From positions 7,638,633-7,702,632 of the forward strand of contig NC_087069.1 in assembly GCF_963678635.1 (NCBI RefSeq): DNA of 64,000 nt. The letters run 5' to 3'. Both the position numbers and the translations under genes were made by a program. Below are positions 51,670 through 63,400 of this stretch, piece after piece. A model generated the notes under the pieces. That model saw only the letters and a program-made list of their open reading frames with translations, made no database searches and was not told the origin of the DNA. Numbering within the stretch: the first letter of the stretch is position 1; every line of letters starts with the position of its first letter. The DNA is from Symsagittifera roscoffensis (lineage: Eukaryota; Xenacoelomorpha; Acoela; Convolutidae).

Positions 51670-51913
51670 ATGCTTAGTATTAGAATTCTAATCCTTGCTT
51701 CCTTTTCTTTGGGAAAACTTTTTGCTCGGAATAATCTGACGTCGACTGGGCTCTATAGTCGTTCTGCGTCAATTGTAAACGGCTACGATTCACCCTATCG
51801 ATCCTTTTATGTATCAGTGGCAGTTTATGATCGTAGGGGGAAGAGATATCAATGCGGTGGGAGCATTATTGGAAGTCGAACTGTGCTGACCGCTGCCCAT
51901 TGCATCAAACCTG
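51670..51913 (+). CDS. Trypsin-like serine protease, exon 1 (signal peptide, activation site, catalytic His)
   Basis: ATG 51670 begins a hydrophobic signal peptide (about residues 1-19), then a short propeptide and the mature N-terminus IVNG (Ile35-Val36-Asn37-Gly38). CGGSIIGSRTVLTAAHC carries the Cys42-Cys58 pair (chymotrypsin numbering) and the catalytic His (residue 77). The exon ends in phase 1 at the donor CTG|GTAATTG; exon 2 at 56465 completes the Gly codon in the correct phase. The product should be a secreted S1-family peptidase. Oddity: the residue before IVNG is Ser34, with the nearest Arg at 31, so activation by a trypsin-type cut directly before Ile is not evident. A cluster of MITE remnants lies just upstream. 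Translation beyond 51913 is intronic. Confidence 0.88.
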
Positions 51914-52365
51914 GTAATTGCATTTGCTCTCCTTTTTATTTTCTTCCCGTGTGCAACTTAAACTTCAGTTCGATTAGCTTGAAGAATTTGTGGCTTTTTT
52001 CCACACCCCCACATTTCAAAAAGTTTTGGCTCTTTTCAGGTTTTCCACCCTTCCAGTTTGGACTTCCATTGATCTTGAAAAACAAGTTGTTCAAAAATTG
52101 TTCACACGGCATTTTGCATATGAGAAATGTTTTAAAAAATTGTTCACCTGTTAACGCTGACTTTACGTGCAGTTGCTTACATGAAAAGTCATTTAAAACA
52201 GACTTTCAGACATTGAATTTGATTTAAATAAAAACAAAAGGAGAACTGGAAAAAAGCCAAAACTTAAAAATCATATAGTTGTTTTAACTGTTAACCTAGC
52301 TAATTGCTGGATTATAAGATGTAAGTTATGACAAGCAAATTTGTCCCCACTGGATTACACTAGCA

Positions 52366-52582
52366 GACAGTTTGGCTTTTTCCTTTTCCCCCCACCTCAC
52401 ACAAGCATCAATTTTATGGTCTAATGATTGGTTTTACAAGGTTAATTATGAAGATCAAAGATGTTTGCCAGGGCTTAATCAGTCTGCATGTCAATTTTCA
52501 TGACAATCGGAAAATGTGAACAATCGGACTTGAATTATAAAAACATGCAGGTGAGGGGGGGAGGAAAAAGAGCCGAAAATTT
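52366..52582. mobile_element. hAT MITE in protease intron 1
   Basis: The element is 52374-52574 (201 bp), GGCTTTTTCCTTTTCCCCCC...GGGGAGGAAAAAGAGCC, inverted relative to the copies at 1349 and 50467 (GGTTTTACAAGGTTAA is the complement of the family word). Flanks GACAGTTT and GAAAATTT match at 6 of 8 positions, a decayed 8-bp duplication, so it is older than the other two complete copies. Confidence 0.85.
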
Positions 52583-53079
52583 TAAGCGCAACTATAGGTT
52601 TTTACTCCTAAATTGCCTGAATAATGGATAAATTTGGACAGTATTTACATAGAGTTTTGACAAAACTTTTACATCGACCGACAGAAGTTATGATCTGAAC
52701 GAACTTCCCTGAAAATCTCAATTCAAAAGTCCAAAAAAGAAAAAAACTGACAGAAAATTAACAAAAAAATCAAAGAGCAGCCAATGAACTATTCTGAACA
52801 ACAGAGAAGTGAACAAAAAATCCGGTCACTTGGAGAATTTGAAAGAACTACATGCAAATAAATAAGTGAGCCTCAAAAACTGAGCCAAGGAAGACAGCTA
52901 TAACCTCCGCATCAGAATATGTCCAGCCAAATTAAGGAAAACCGGAAAGCAAAAAAAATCGAAGCTTTAGCAATTGGAAAAAAGACAAATAAGGGAACAA
53001 AAACTTCGGGAAAAACGAGAAGTCAACCCAAAAGGAAGATTAGGGGTCAATATACAGTATAATGGGTAAAAAAAAGAAG

Positions 53080-55360
53080 ACACGGCTCTAAAGCGCAACC
53101 CGCAGTCGTGACTCCAAGCTACAGCTTAAGCAACAGATTAACTCAGAGAGTAAATTCAAGAATGCATCTGCCCACTGGTACGAGAGAAACCCATTGATGG
53201 AGGCAGCAGTGGCTATTCCGGTCCAAATTAAGAAGAGGAAAGAACTTGAAAAAACCAACGCATCTTTAAGCGATGTCCCAAACGAAAGTGAAATACAAGA
53301 GGCAATGAAATAAGTCAAAATCTGAGCCGCTGGTAAAGAAAAAGGAGTTTGAGGTTAATTTGAGCTGCATAGTCAAAAGTCAAATTAAACCTAGTCAGAA
53401 CACAAAAATCCAATAAACTCTGGTCCACGGTTTAAAATGTATCGAATGCAAATAACAAAACTCCGAGGAACACTCCTAACATCTTTTACAAGGAACCCAT
53501 CCGTTACACAAAAAATCTGTAATAATTCAACCAACAATTCACTCCACACACACCAACAAGATCAAAAAAGAAACAAAAGCAAATAATATACGTAAAATCA
53601 AACAATAAGTTTTAGAAGAAGTATGACTTCAGTTGAAATGGCAGAAGATGCAATAAAGTTTCGTAAGAAAAGCAAACCGCTGGGACCTAATATTACCGCC
53701 CTAATTCACTTACATTTTTTGGAAAACAAGCTATAAAACTCTTGAGTAAGTTGATAAATCTCTCATTGGTTAATGCAACTATACCATAAAACTAGATATT
53801 GGGAAGAGTAATAATCCTGGCTAAACGTGGTAAAGACTCCGAACAAGCTAAGAGCTACCAAACAATTACAGTGATCTGTCCAGTGGCAAAACTCATCAAG
53901 TGGCTCTTTTAATCCTAATTTAAATTTTGTGTAAGCTTTCAGGAAAACCAACATGGGTTTAGAAAATGAAGATCGAACACTACCGCCTTTATGTTTAAAG
54001 AAGCTGTTTTCAACAAGTTCAAACCATGTCAAAGAATACTCATGGTTGCCTTAAATTTGACTACGACAATTGATACTGTTGACCACCACCATGAGCTCAA
54101 CGACATCGCCAGCTCGAATCTTTCTTCAATCGCCAAACAACAAATTCACGCCAACCTACAAGGTAGGCACACTTAAGAAGAAATCAGTGACACTAAATCC
54201 GAACGCAGGAAGGTAAAACAGAGTTGCCTTAAAGTGGTATGCTAACCACGGTCCTTTTTGACCTCTATATGTTAAGGCACATATGCAGAAGGCACAACCG
54301 TCACAACGCCAGAACCCAATATTGACGACTGAGTAGACAACATGAATCCATACCTTAGCAGCCTCAACACCTAGTTAACAGGTAGAAACTTATCTAAAAC
54401 CAGAGATAAGTCCACAAAATCAACTTTCTCAACTTGGACAAATAATTTTAATTTTAAACCAAATTTTATGGTTGACGAAACTAACCTAACCACTACTCGC
54501 AATCCCAAAACTATAGGAGTAACTTTTTACAACCAACTGAACTCTAGGGAACACGGCACTAAAACATGTGACAAACTACAAAAAAGGAATATTGTACTTT
54601 GAAAACTTGCTGGCACTACTTAGGGTTGCTACAAACAATCACTCAATGTCCCTTACAAGGCAACTGCTAGGAGTTTTTTGAATTACGCAGCTCCAATTTG
54701 GACCCTCAAACTTAGTTACATCAACTAGCAACGTTTATAATTAAAACAAAACAACGCTCTAAGAACAACAACGGGATGCTTAAGATTTAGTGGTGACATA
54801 ACCTATTTACATAACGAGGCTATAATTTATGGGTTGAAACACAATGAAATGCTTTCTAAAGATTTTCTTCTCGGATGCAATCAGGAGCACAGAGCTGACC
54901 GCCGCATTGTTAACAAGTATTTAACTGGAGTATCAGACGCACACTCGATAGTAAGTTCAAGCTTGACCTTGAACATTTGCTGAACCAAAACCGGGAGAAG
55001 ATCTCTGAGATTGATTACGTTAACCGGATCTAAAAACTTCACACCACAAAAATACAAAACTTTCTTACTGAAAAGTCCAAGCTACTTGATAGTATACCCC
55101 TTACTTTAATGTCAAATGAAAGCAAACCCTAAAACTCGATGTACACTGTCACCATTGCAATGCGGATCTTCAACTCACCTTGCCAGCTACCACCACAGGC
55201 TAAATGCAGCTACCACGACAAAATACAGAGAACCGTCTGTTTAACTGTCGAATACACCCAAATTCATATACCATCATGGGAAAATCACGAAGAAGCTGCC
55301 AAACATCCCCACGTAACGGAATTTTTTTTTGGCTCTGCCCAGCAATAAAAACACCCGATT
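53080..55360 (+). pseudogene. Dead non-LTR (jockey/CR1-like) retrotransposon, RT and C-terminus
   Basis: Conserved RT pieces appear in order across shifting frames: KSKPLGPNI (about 53675), a KPGKDSEQAKSYRPIT-like piece degraded around 53822-53870, LNLTTTIDTVDHHHELNDI (about 54051-54105, the LDLTKAFDTVDH motif with Asp changed), a decayed catalytic box reading YAEG in place of YADD (about 54280), NYAAPIWTLKLS (about 54683-54718), and the C-terminal LFNC zinc-like motif (55237-55248). Many stops and frameshifts. The endonuclease domain is not visible, so the copy is probably 5'-truncated, as is usual for this class. It lies in the intron in the same orientation as the gene. Confidence 0.78.
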
Positions 55361-56464
55361 AAACCGGGTATCACTCGGTTCAGCGTACGCCTAAAAACCT
55401 GAACACTAGAAACGGTGTCATAACCACATCTAAATCACCAGAGGATGTGGTTCCCCCATTACGCCGGCTTTGCCGCTAGAGATCCTGAACTGCAGTGGAG
55501 GAACTGCAGTGATGCATTGAAAGAGACAAATTTATCATGACCAGACAGGAACATTATTTCCCTAACTTTGTCTCCACTTATCTCTCAAACTTCAACAATC
55601 ACTCTACAACAACAACAACATCCATCATACAACGAAGAGAGACAACCAATGTCCCAAACTGCAAGCAATTCTGCTAGATCTCCAAAAAGCGTCAAAACGG
55701 GAAAAAGCATTAAGGAAGGAAAAAGAGCCATTTCTACAGAGACACAGACTCCAAAACAACTTTTTCACTATAAAAGGGACCTCACCTCCATGAAACTACG
55801 ACATATACAGTGGAGGGACCTGATGGCGATAGCCATGAACGAGTTCCCGAAAGAGTTCTGCGGACAGGACGCCACATCGCCCTAAGTGTGTTAAGTTCTT
55901 CGTCAAGTGATAACGAGCAGAGCCGAGAAAAAACGGAAAGTAGCTGGGTAACAGAAGCGCAACAAGCATAGGTAAAGCAGAACTGAATAACAGAAAGCAG
56001 ATTACTCAGAAACGAACAAGATGAAAACACAAAAACGAGAAAAAGGTGGAAACTTTCCGTTTATGAATATTCGCAGAGGACACCTTGATAATAGGTACTA
56101 CAGAGTAAATAAATGAAGAAACAGAAATCATCAAAAAAAGATGAAAACGTTCGACGGGCCCAAAAAAGAACACTTTATCATTGAAAATTCCGAATGAAAA
56201 AAAAAACAAGAGAACCCAGGCTGTTGGCCGGACCCCATTGACGTACAGAAGAAGATCAAAAGAGCAGAAGCATTGTGGGCGAAAAAATACCGGGGTTGTA
56301 TAGAAGCAACCTTAGAAAAAGACATCTCCCCCTCTTTTCATCTCCCCCTACTCAATTGAATTTCAGATTTGAAAATTTTTCTGAACATTTTGAACTTTTT
56401 AAAAACTTAAATTGTCATTTTATGAAAGGATGATAAACTGAAGATGAGCTCTGAAATTATTCAG

Positions 56465-56749
56465 GTGACACCCCCATAGTTGAAGTTGGCGACTTCACCC
56501 AATCACGGCCTCGAGTTAGAGAATACGAAGCTGACGTTCTAATCCATCCGAGTTACAATGACGAGGACGGACAAAACGATATCGCTATCCTCACTCTCTC
56601 GGGGAAAGTGTCGAGTCGTCTCAAGATCTCGCTGTGTAAAGATGATTATAGTGATTACACCATAGCAGTTTGCGGAATGGGGGACACTTCACCTGGGGGA
56701 AGATTGTCACGGGTGCTTCAAGAAGTCAGACTGCAAGAGAGCAGCATAG
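56465..56749 (+). CDS. Trypsin-like serine protease, exon 2 (catalytic Asp)
   Basis: The acceptor TTATTCAG| at 56464 and donor ATAG|GTTAGT at 56750 bound 285 nt, entering and leaving in phase 1. It encodes VEVGDFTQ..., HPSYNDEDGQNDIAILTL with the catalytic Asp (residue 120 of the joined product; His77-Asp120 spacing is normal for S1 peptidases), and the CGMGDTSPGGRLSRVLQEV segment typical of the domain middle (cf. C-G-W-G-x-T). The following exon with the GDSGGP catalytic Ser is not seen in the remaining 7 kb, so the gene is either truncated or its last exon lies beyond the window. Confidence 0.87.
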
Positions 56750-56799
56750 GTTAGTTCTTTCTCTCGTCTGGGCACTTAAATTAGCTCTTTCATTTTCTC

Positions 56800-57000
56800 C
56801 CGAGTCCAGATTTTTCACCAAATCTTGCTTCATAATGAGCGGTTTGAGCGGTTTTTAAGCGGTTTATAAAAAAAACTTTCAAAAACCGCGCAAGATTTGA
56901 GCGGTTTTTGAGCGTTTACTAAAAAAAAATTGCGCAAAAAAACCACCCAAACCGCTCAACTCTTGAGCAGTTTTTGAGCGGGATCTCAACCAGAGCCCAT
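56800..57000. repeat. GAGCGGTTTTT short repeat cluster
   Basis: GAGCGGTTTTTGAGCG-type words occur at least six times, with inverted CCGCTCAA and AACCGC copies at about 56885 and 56952, giving a foldback-like structure. It may be a small nonautonomous element, but ends and target duplication are not resolved. Confidence 0.5.
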
Positions 57001-57030
57001 TCCTGTTTGACATTCATTTTTTATAACTAG

Positions 57031-59892
57031 AATCATAATCATAATATTCATAAAAAAATAATCATAAAAATCATAATAATAACCATAATCATCATAATAA
57101 GTAAAATTATAACAATAGTAATCAGAATTATCATAATCATAACAATCATATTATTCATAGTAATCAAGTGAAAATAATAATCATAATAATATTATTCATA
57201 ATAACAATAATAATCGCAAAAATCATAAAAAAAGTATAATAATAATCATTGTGATCATAATAATAATGATAACAATAGTAAAAATCACAATCATAGTAAT
57301 CAAAATAGTCATAATGATTATAATGATCCTATTAATAAACTTAATCATAATAATCATGATAGTAATCATAATCATAACAACATAACAATAATCATCTTAA
57401 TAATCATAATAATAATCAAAATCATAATAAAATAACAAAAATCATCACAATAATAATCATAATAATAATCATAATAATCATCATAATCATAATCATCAAA
57501 ATCATAATATTAATAATCATAATGATAAAAAATTATATTAATAATCATAATAATCTTAATAATTATAATGATAAAAAATTATATTAATAATCATAATAAT
57601 CTTAATAATTATAATGATAATAATCTTAATCGTAATCATCACAATAACCAAAACCATAATAAAATAACAAATATCATCATGATAATAATCATAATCATAA
57701 TCCTTATAATCATTATTATAAGGATCATAAAAAAAATCATATTAATAATCATAACAATCATAATAATTGTAATCACAATAATCATTATAATAACCAGCAT
57801 AATAATCATAAACATAATCATTATAATCATAAACATCATAATGATAATAAAAAACAATCATCATAACATTAATAATCATCATAATAATCATAATAAAAAA
57901 AACGAAAATCAGAATAATAATGAAAATAATCAAGTAATCATAATCATAACAATCATAAAAATCATAAAAAAATATTATTAAAATAACAATAATCCTAAAA
58001 TTAATAATTCATCATAACAATCAGAATCATAATAATAAAAATAGTCATAAAAATAAGGATAATAATCATTGTAATAATAATCATAGTATTATGGTGATCA
58101 TATGATAATAATCATAATAACAATAATAATCATAATAACCATAAAAAATATCATAATCATAGAAATCAAAATAATCAAAATAATTAAAACCAATATAATA
58201 GAAACTATAAAAATAATAATCATGATAAGGATAATAATCTTTAGAAAATAACAATAACCATCAGATTATAAATCATAATCATAATGATAATCATAGTAAA
58301 ATAACGATAATCATCTTATTAATAATCATAATCATAATAATCATAATCATAATAAAATAACAATAATTATCATATTAATATGAATAAAAAACGATAATAA
58401 AATTCATAAAAATTCATCTTAAAAATCATAACAATAATAAAATAACAATAATCTCAATATTGAAAAAATTCATCATTATAATCATAATCATGATAATGAT
58501 GATGATCATAATAATGATAAAAATCGTGATATTTATAACCATAATAATAAAAACTCATAATAGGAATCATAATAAAATTACAATAATCCTAGTATTAAAA
58601 TCATCAATAAAAAAAAACTACTTATTATTATAATAAAACTCATGATAATGATAATAATCATCGTAACCATAAACATAGTAATCATAGTGATCATTAAAAT
58701 GATAGAAAAAAATCATAACAACAATAATAACCAAAAGAATCATAATAGAAATATAACAATCATAGTAATCAAAATCATAATCATAACAATCGTAATAATC
58801 AAAATAAAGGTAATTAAAATAATCATAAAAATAATCATAATCATAATAATCATGGTAATAATCAGAATCATAACAACATATTAACAATCATCATATTAAT
58901 GGTCATAATAATAACCAAAACCATAATAAAATAACAAAAATCATCACGATAATAATCATAACAATAATCATAATCATAATCATCAAAATCATAATAATAA
59001 TGATAATAATGATTAAACATTATATTAATAATCATGATAATCTTAAAAATTGTAACAATAATAAACATAATAGTAATCATCACAATAACCAAAACTATAA
59101 TAAAATAACAAATATCATCATAATAAAAATCATACTCATAATCATTCTAATCAATATTATAAGGATAATAATTAAAAAAATAAAATTTATAATCATAACA
59201 ATCATATTAATTTAATATTAATAATTATAATAAAAATCATCATTATAATTTACAAAAACAATCATTATAATCATAAAAATCATAATCATAATAAATCAAC
59301 AATTATAATGACATTCATAATCATCAAAAAAGTCATAATCATAATAATGAAAATCATATTAACAATGAGAGTAATGATAAAAATTATAATTATAATTATA
59401 ATAATATTAAAAATTTTAATAATAATAATCATAATAGTAATCATCAAAATAATCAAAACTATAATAAAATAACAAAAATCATCATAATAATAATCATAAT
59501 CATAATCATTATAATCATTATTATAAGGATAAAAAAACATAATAAAAATCATTACAATCATATTAATTTTAATGTTATTAATTAAAATAATAATCAACAT
59601 TATAATAAAAAAAATAATCATTGTAATCTTTAAAATCATAATCATAATAAAGTAACAATTTTAAAGACAATAATAATCATCATTAAAATCATAATCATAA
59701 CAATGAAAATCATATTAATAATGAGAATAATCATAGTAATCATAATCATTATCATAATATCCAGAAAAATCATAATTATCATTTTAAAATAACAATAATC
59801 TGAACATTAAAAATCATCATTTTATTCATAATCATCATAATAATAGACATAATAATAATGATACTAATCATAGTAATAATAATCAAAATAAT
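57031..59892. repeat. 2.9-kb AAT/CAT-rich microsatellite with internal higher-order duplications
   Basis: Almost pure A, T and C on the plus strand, built on AATCAT and AATAAT words. It is not uniform: a ~46-bp unit containing AAAAAATTATATTAATAATC is repeated in tandem at about 57525-57615. Longer segments containing AACCAAAACCATAATAAAAT (or close variants) recur near 57640, 58912, 59080 and 59445. Open frames of Ile or Asn/His/Lys are artefacts of the repeat. It lies downstream of protease exon 2. Confidence 0.92.
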
Positions 59893-61689
59893 GTGGTTCC
59901 TGCGAAACGCAGAAGAGCTATCATTAGGCCTTAGCAGGCCTATCAAAGGATAATCTTTTTGTTTTATCTCCCCACATTCCACACTGAGTTATTTTGATTA
60001 AATGAAGCTCTTTTTGCGACTAAAGGCCATTTTTTCTGCGTGAAGAATTTTTTTAAGTGGTAGCACTATTACAGCCGAAATTGGTCAGGCTGTGGTAAGA
60101 CTGAAGCTAGAGGTCAGGTGAGAGGTCGTTATCATCATTGTCATACCATTGCCGAATACACGAACGATTTCAAGGTGAACTCCTTACGACTATGCTAAGT
60201 GCCTCGGAAAACGGTGTTAATGTTTGCACTATCTAATCAAAGTTTGCATGGTGAAAGTTTTAACTAATCTGAAAAAGTTTGTTCATGCTTCATATAGAAA
60301 ACTCGGTGTGAGGAGGAGAACTCGGGGCCATTGAATTGCTGACATTTTATGTTTTTTGGAGACTTTTGCTTTTGTAAAAATTGAAAAAATTGTAATAAAG
60401 TTTTCAAATCATTTCAATTTTAAAAGTTTGTTCTGTTTTCCTTTCTCCATAAGAGTTGTTTCAGGATGTACATTTAATTTTTTAACCATGAAAACATGAG
60501 CAAATTGCTTTAATTTCTTGATTTATTCGGGAGATTTATGTTTCACCTTCCTCGGGAACCTTTCAAATAACATGAGCGGATCTCTATGAAACTTTTCTTT
60601 CGTGGTAAAACTTTGTGTTCAGATGAGCCAAAGTGTGACAAGAAATCTCATTTGAGAGATTTTGTTTTTGATAGAAAAAAACCCTGGATATAATAGAAAC
60701 TTACTGTTAGTGAAACAAATTTTTTGTAAAATAAAGAGATTTTAATGGACTATTTTCGATTATAAACTCTTATGAATTATAATCATTTATAATTGATCAA
60801 TTATATGAACTGTAATCAATGATAGTCAATTATAACATGAATTGTAATCAAAATTAATCGATTATAAAAGATGAAATTGTATGAATTAAAATCGATTGTA
60901 ATAGATTATAATAGATTATTTTTTGTTGGAAGCTATTCCGATTATAATCAAATATGAATCCCTTAAACATCTCACCTTGGTAATTTTTGTCAATTATAAA
61001 TGTCTAAAAATAATCCGTTATAATCGATTACTTACGCCTAAACTTGGACGCGGGTAGTCTCTTCTTTTCTTTTTTCTAGTTTCTGCAGCCTTCGAAACTA
61101 TCTCTGTGGGATACTTACTCCATAACTTTGAGCTTCTTCATTTTTTTTAAAACTAACCTGCCAAATATGAGTTTTGAGTCTACTCAAAACATGAGTAGTG
61201 AGAGTTCTTCAACTTGAGTATTGCACCGAGATTCCAGGTTTTGGGAATCTTCACTGCATGTACGCCATTCGTTTGAAAAGAAAGACTTCGTAAAGTAATT
61301 TTTTTTCATTAATATTTTTATAGAGAAAGAAACAACTGTTTTTTCAATTAGTTTCGTTTTATTTTTTGCTATTGAATTTTATCAATTAACTAAATTTTAT
61401 TGAGTTGATGGACTTTTTGTAATTATTTTGTTTTTACGCTGATTGTTTTCATTAGAACAAATACGGTATCAATTTTTTAAGGTTGTACATAGAGAATAAG
61501 TTGTTTTCACACTTAACTCCTCGAAGTTATATGTAGATATATAATAGAGCAAGTTAAGATGTTGGAAAAGAGCTTCTGGAACGTTTTTCCTTTAAAATTT
61601 TGGTACGAGTGTTATCATAACAAAAATAAAAGAAAAAAATACCAGCAAAATTTTTTTCAATTCCATTAGCTTTGTTATAATTTGTGACT
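59893..61689. other. No gene seen; AATCGATTATAA-word cluster at about 60760-61030
   Basis: I searched for the missing catalytic-Ser exon of the protease and found none. Between about 60760 and 61030 the words ATTATAATC and GATTATAAT recur many times in both orientations. The remainder is featureless AT-rich DNA. Confidence 0.45.
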
Positions 61690-63400
61690 TGAGTTGGACA
61701 AAATCAAATTATATTGAAATCTTTTCGATATAGTAGTAGTAGTAAGAGATGAGTCTAAAAGGACAGGTCTTTTGATGGTTGAGCAGTTTCTTTTCAGGGA
61801 TGCATTGTTTGTAGATGCACGATATACGCTAAGTGCATGTCTATAGCTCATTTTAATATTTGTTAGCATAGCTCCAGTTTGTGTTGACAAATCTTTGTTT
61901 TAATCCTCCCAAGTTGTTCAAATCCGTCACTTTATTGAAAAAATTGAAAAGAGCTGTTGACCGTGACCAAAAAATTTCATCGCATTTAGCACGTCTGTTT
62001 TCTCTAACAATGAAATCTTTATGTCCTTGTCGAGTTCTGTTTTCATTCATTTTGCCATTTTCTGAAATATCAAGATCGTATTGCCCATTGATGTGTTCGG
62101 TGAACAGTAGAAGATCGTGTAGTTCTATGCACATTATGAGCGTGGTAGAAGTTTGCACTTTGCAAGCTTCTGAAGATAGATAATCGAGGACCCGTAAAAC
62201 CAGTGCATAGCTTTTTTCTGGCTGCGTTCAATGATTTTAATTTCTCTTTTGTTCAGGAAGACTGCTTGAGCACCGTATGTAAAAAAAATAGGTACTACAT
62301 AACCAACATAGTGATTCCGCGCACCCTTAAATGTTTAACACGCTGATACGTTTTTTTCTTAGAAAGAACGGCAATTTCATTGCTTTCGGCGCGCGTTTTT
62401 TTGTGTTTTCATACCTCGACAAATTACAGCAGTACGAGATTAATCCAAGATCATTCTGGTTACTGTAACAGCTTAGTCGTTGCTCTTACATCAGAAGACT
62501 ATGTTGTTCTCCAAATTTCATTATTTTACACTTATCGACATTGAGGGTCATGTGAAAATGATCACACCATTCAAGGAGCATCTACAAATCATGCTGAAAT
62601 GATATTAATTAAGTTGAAATGAATTTATAGTCATCGACGTAACCAAACGTTTTTGATTGCTTGTCGCTGGTGATGTCGTTAATGTACATAACAATCATGA
62701 GAGGCCTTGTCGTACGCCACTGTGCACGTCCAAATTTTCTGATCGGGCTTGACGATTTTGTAAGTATTGCTTTTTTGGTTGAGATAGCTGCTAATAGTTT
62801 TGAGCAAACTACCTTCAACGACACATTTTTTAGTTTTAATTTCAAAATAGAATGCGATAATCGATCAAACGCTGTTTCAAAGAGAGATAAAAAACAACTA
62901 GCTCATCAATTTCCGTTTTGTTTTTGACTTTGAATGTTTCATCAGGAAATTGGATCATTTTTATGATTGTTAATCACCCTGGCCTGAAGCCAAATTGTGA
63001 TTCATCATTTTTATTTTATATTATAGGTATATTTAGTTGTAAGTTGGGTTTTCGAACAATTTTGAAATATTGCACAACAAGCTGATTGGTCGGTAGCGGC
63101 TGATGCACGACTTGTTTCCATTTTGAAAAAAAAGGTTCAATTTGGCCTTTTTATAAGCTATAGGATACACACCTTTGTTGAGACTTATTTGATATGATAA
63201 AAGCGAAGAAAGATTTGGAGAAATTTTTTAAGTTAAGGTTACTAATGTTGTCTCGTACGCAGGCTTCATGTACTTCAAGGTCTTCGAGCACGTGAAAAAA
63301 TTTTGGTTCTTTTAATTTAATGCTTGGGTAGCATCTATTTTATTCAAAAGTTTTTTTGTTAGTTGATGATTGGCCAAAAAACACTTTGAAAAACTCAGTG
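61690..63400 (-). pseudogene. Dead non-LTR retrotransposon (CR1/jockey-like), RT and C-terminal domain
   Basis: On the minus strand, in order: YKKAKLNLFF...SRYRPISLLCNISKLFE (about 63170-63060, RT block 1), SQFGFRPG (about 63000-62980), MYINDI followed by GYVDDYKF (YVDD at 62641-62630, the catalytic box), and a C-terminal region with HTRQ-type and WSRSTALFN motifs (ORF 62158-61853) ending in a TCTWRISC-like Cys motif near 61830. Stops and frameshifts separate the pieces. It differs from the element at 53080 in its C-terminal motif, so two non-LTR families are represented. No endonuclease domain was recognised upstream within the window. Confidence 0.78.

Larger units (their letters stand above)
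51914..56464 (+). other. Intron 1 of the serine protease gene
   Basis: 4551 bp, GTAATTG...TTATTCAG, phase 1 on both sides. It holds a hAT MITE (52374-52574) and a dead non-LTR retrotransposon (about 53080-55360). 52575-53080 and 55361-56464 show nothing recognisable beyond weak open frames (for example a Ser/Thr/Lys-rich frame at 55568-55885 without a domain). Confidence 0.85.

Noticed and set aside
57568-57981. 137-codon Asn/Ile/His frame
   Set aside because: Translation of the AAT/CAT microsatellite; the opposite strand is equally open.
59893-61689. Possible third protease exon
   Set aside because: I looked for an acceptor followed by a phase-1 frame with GDSGGP or a Cys-rich C-terminus and found none.
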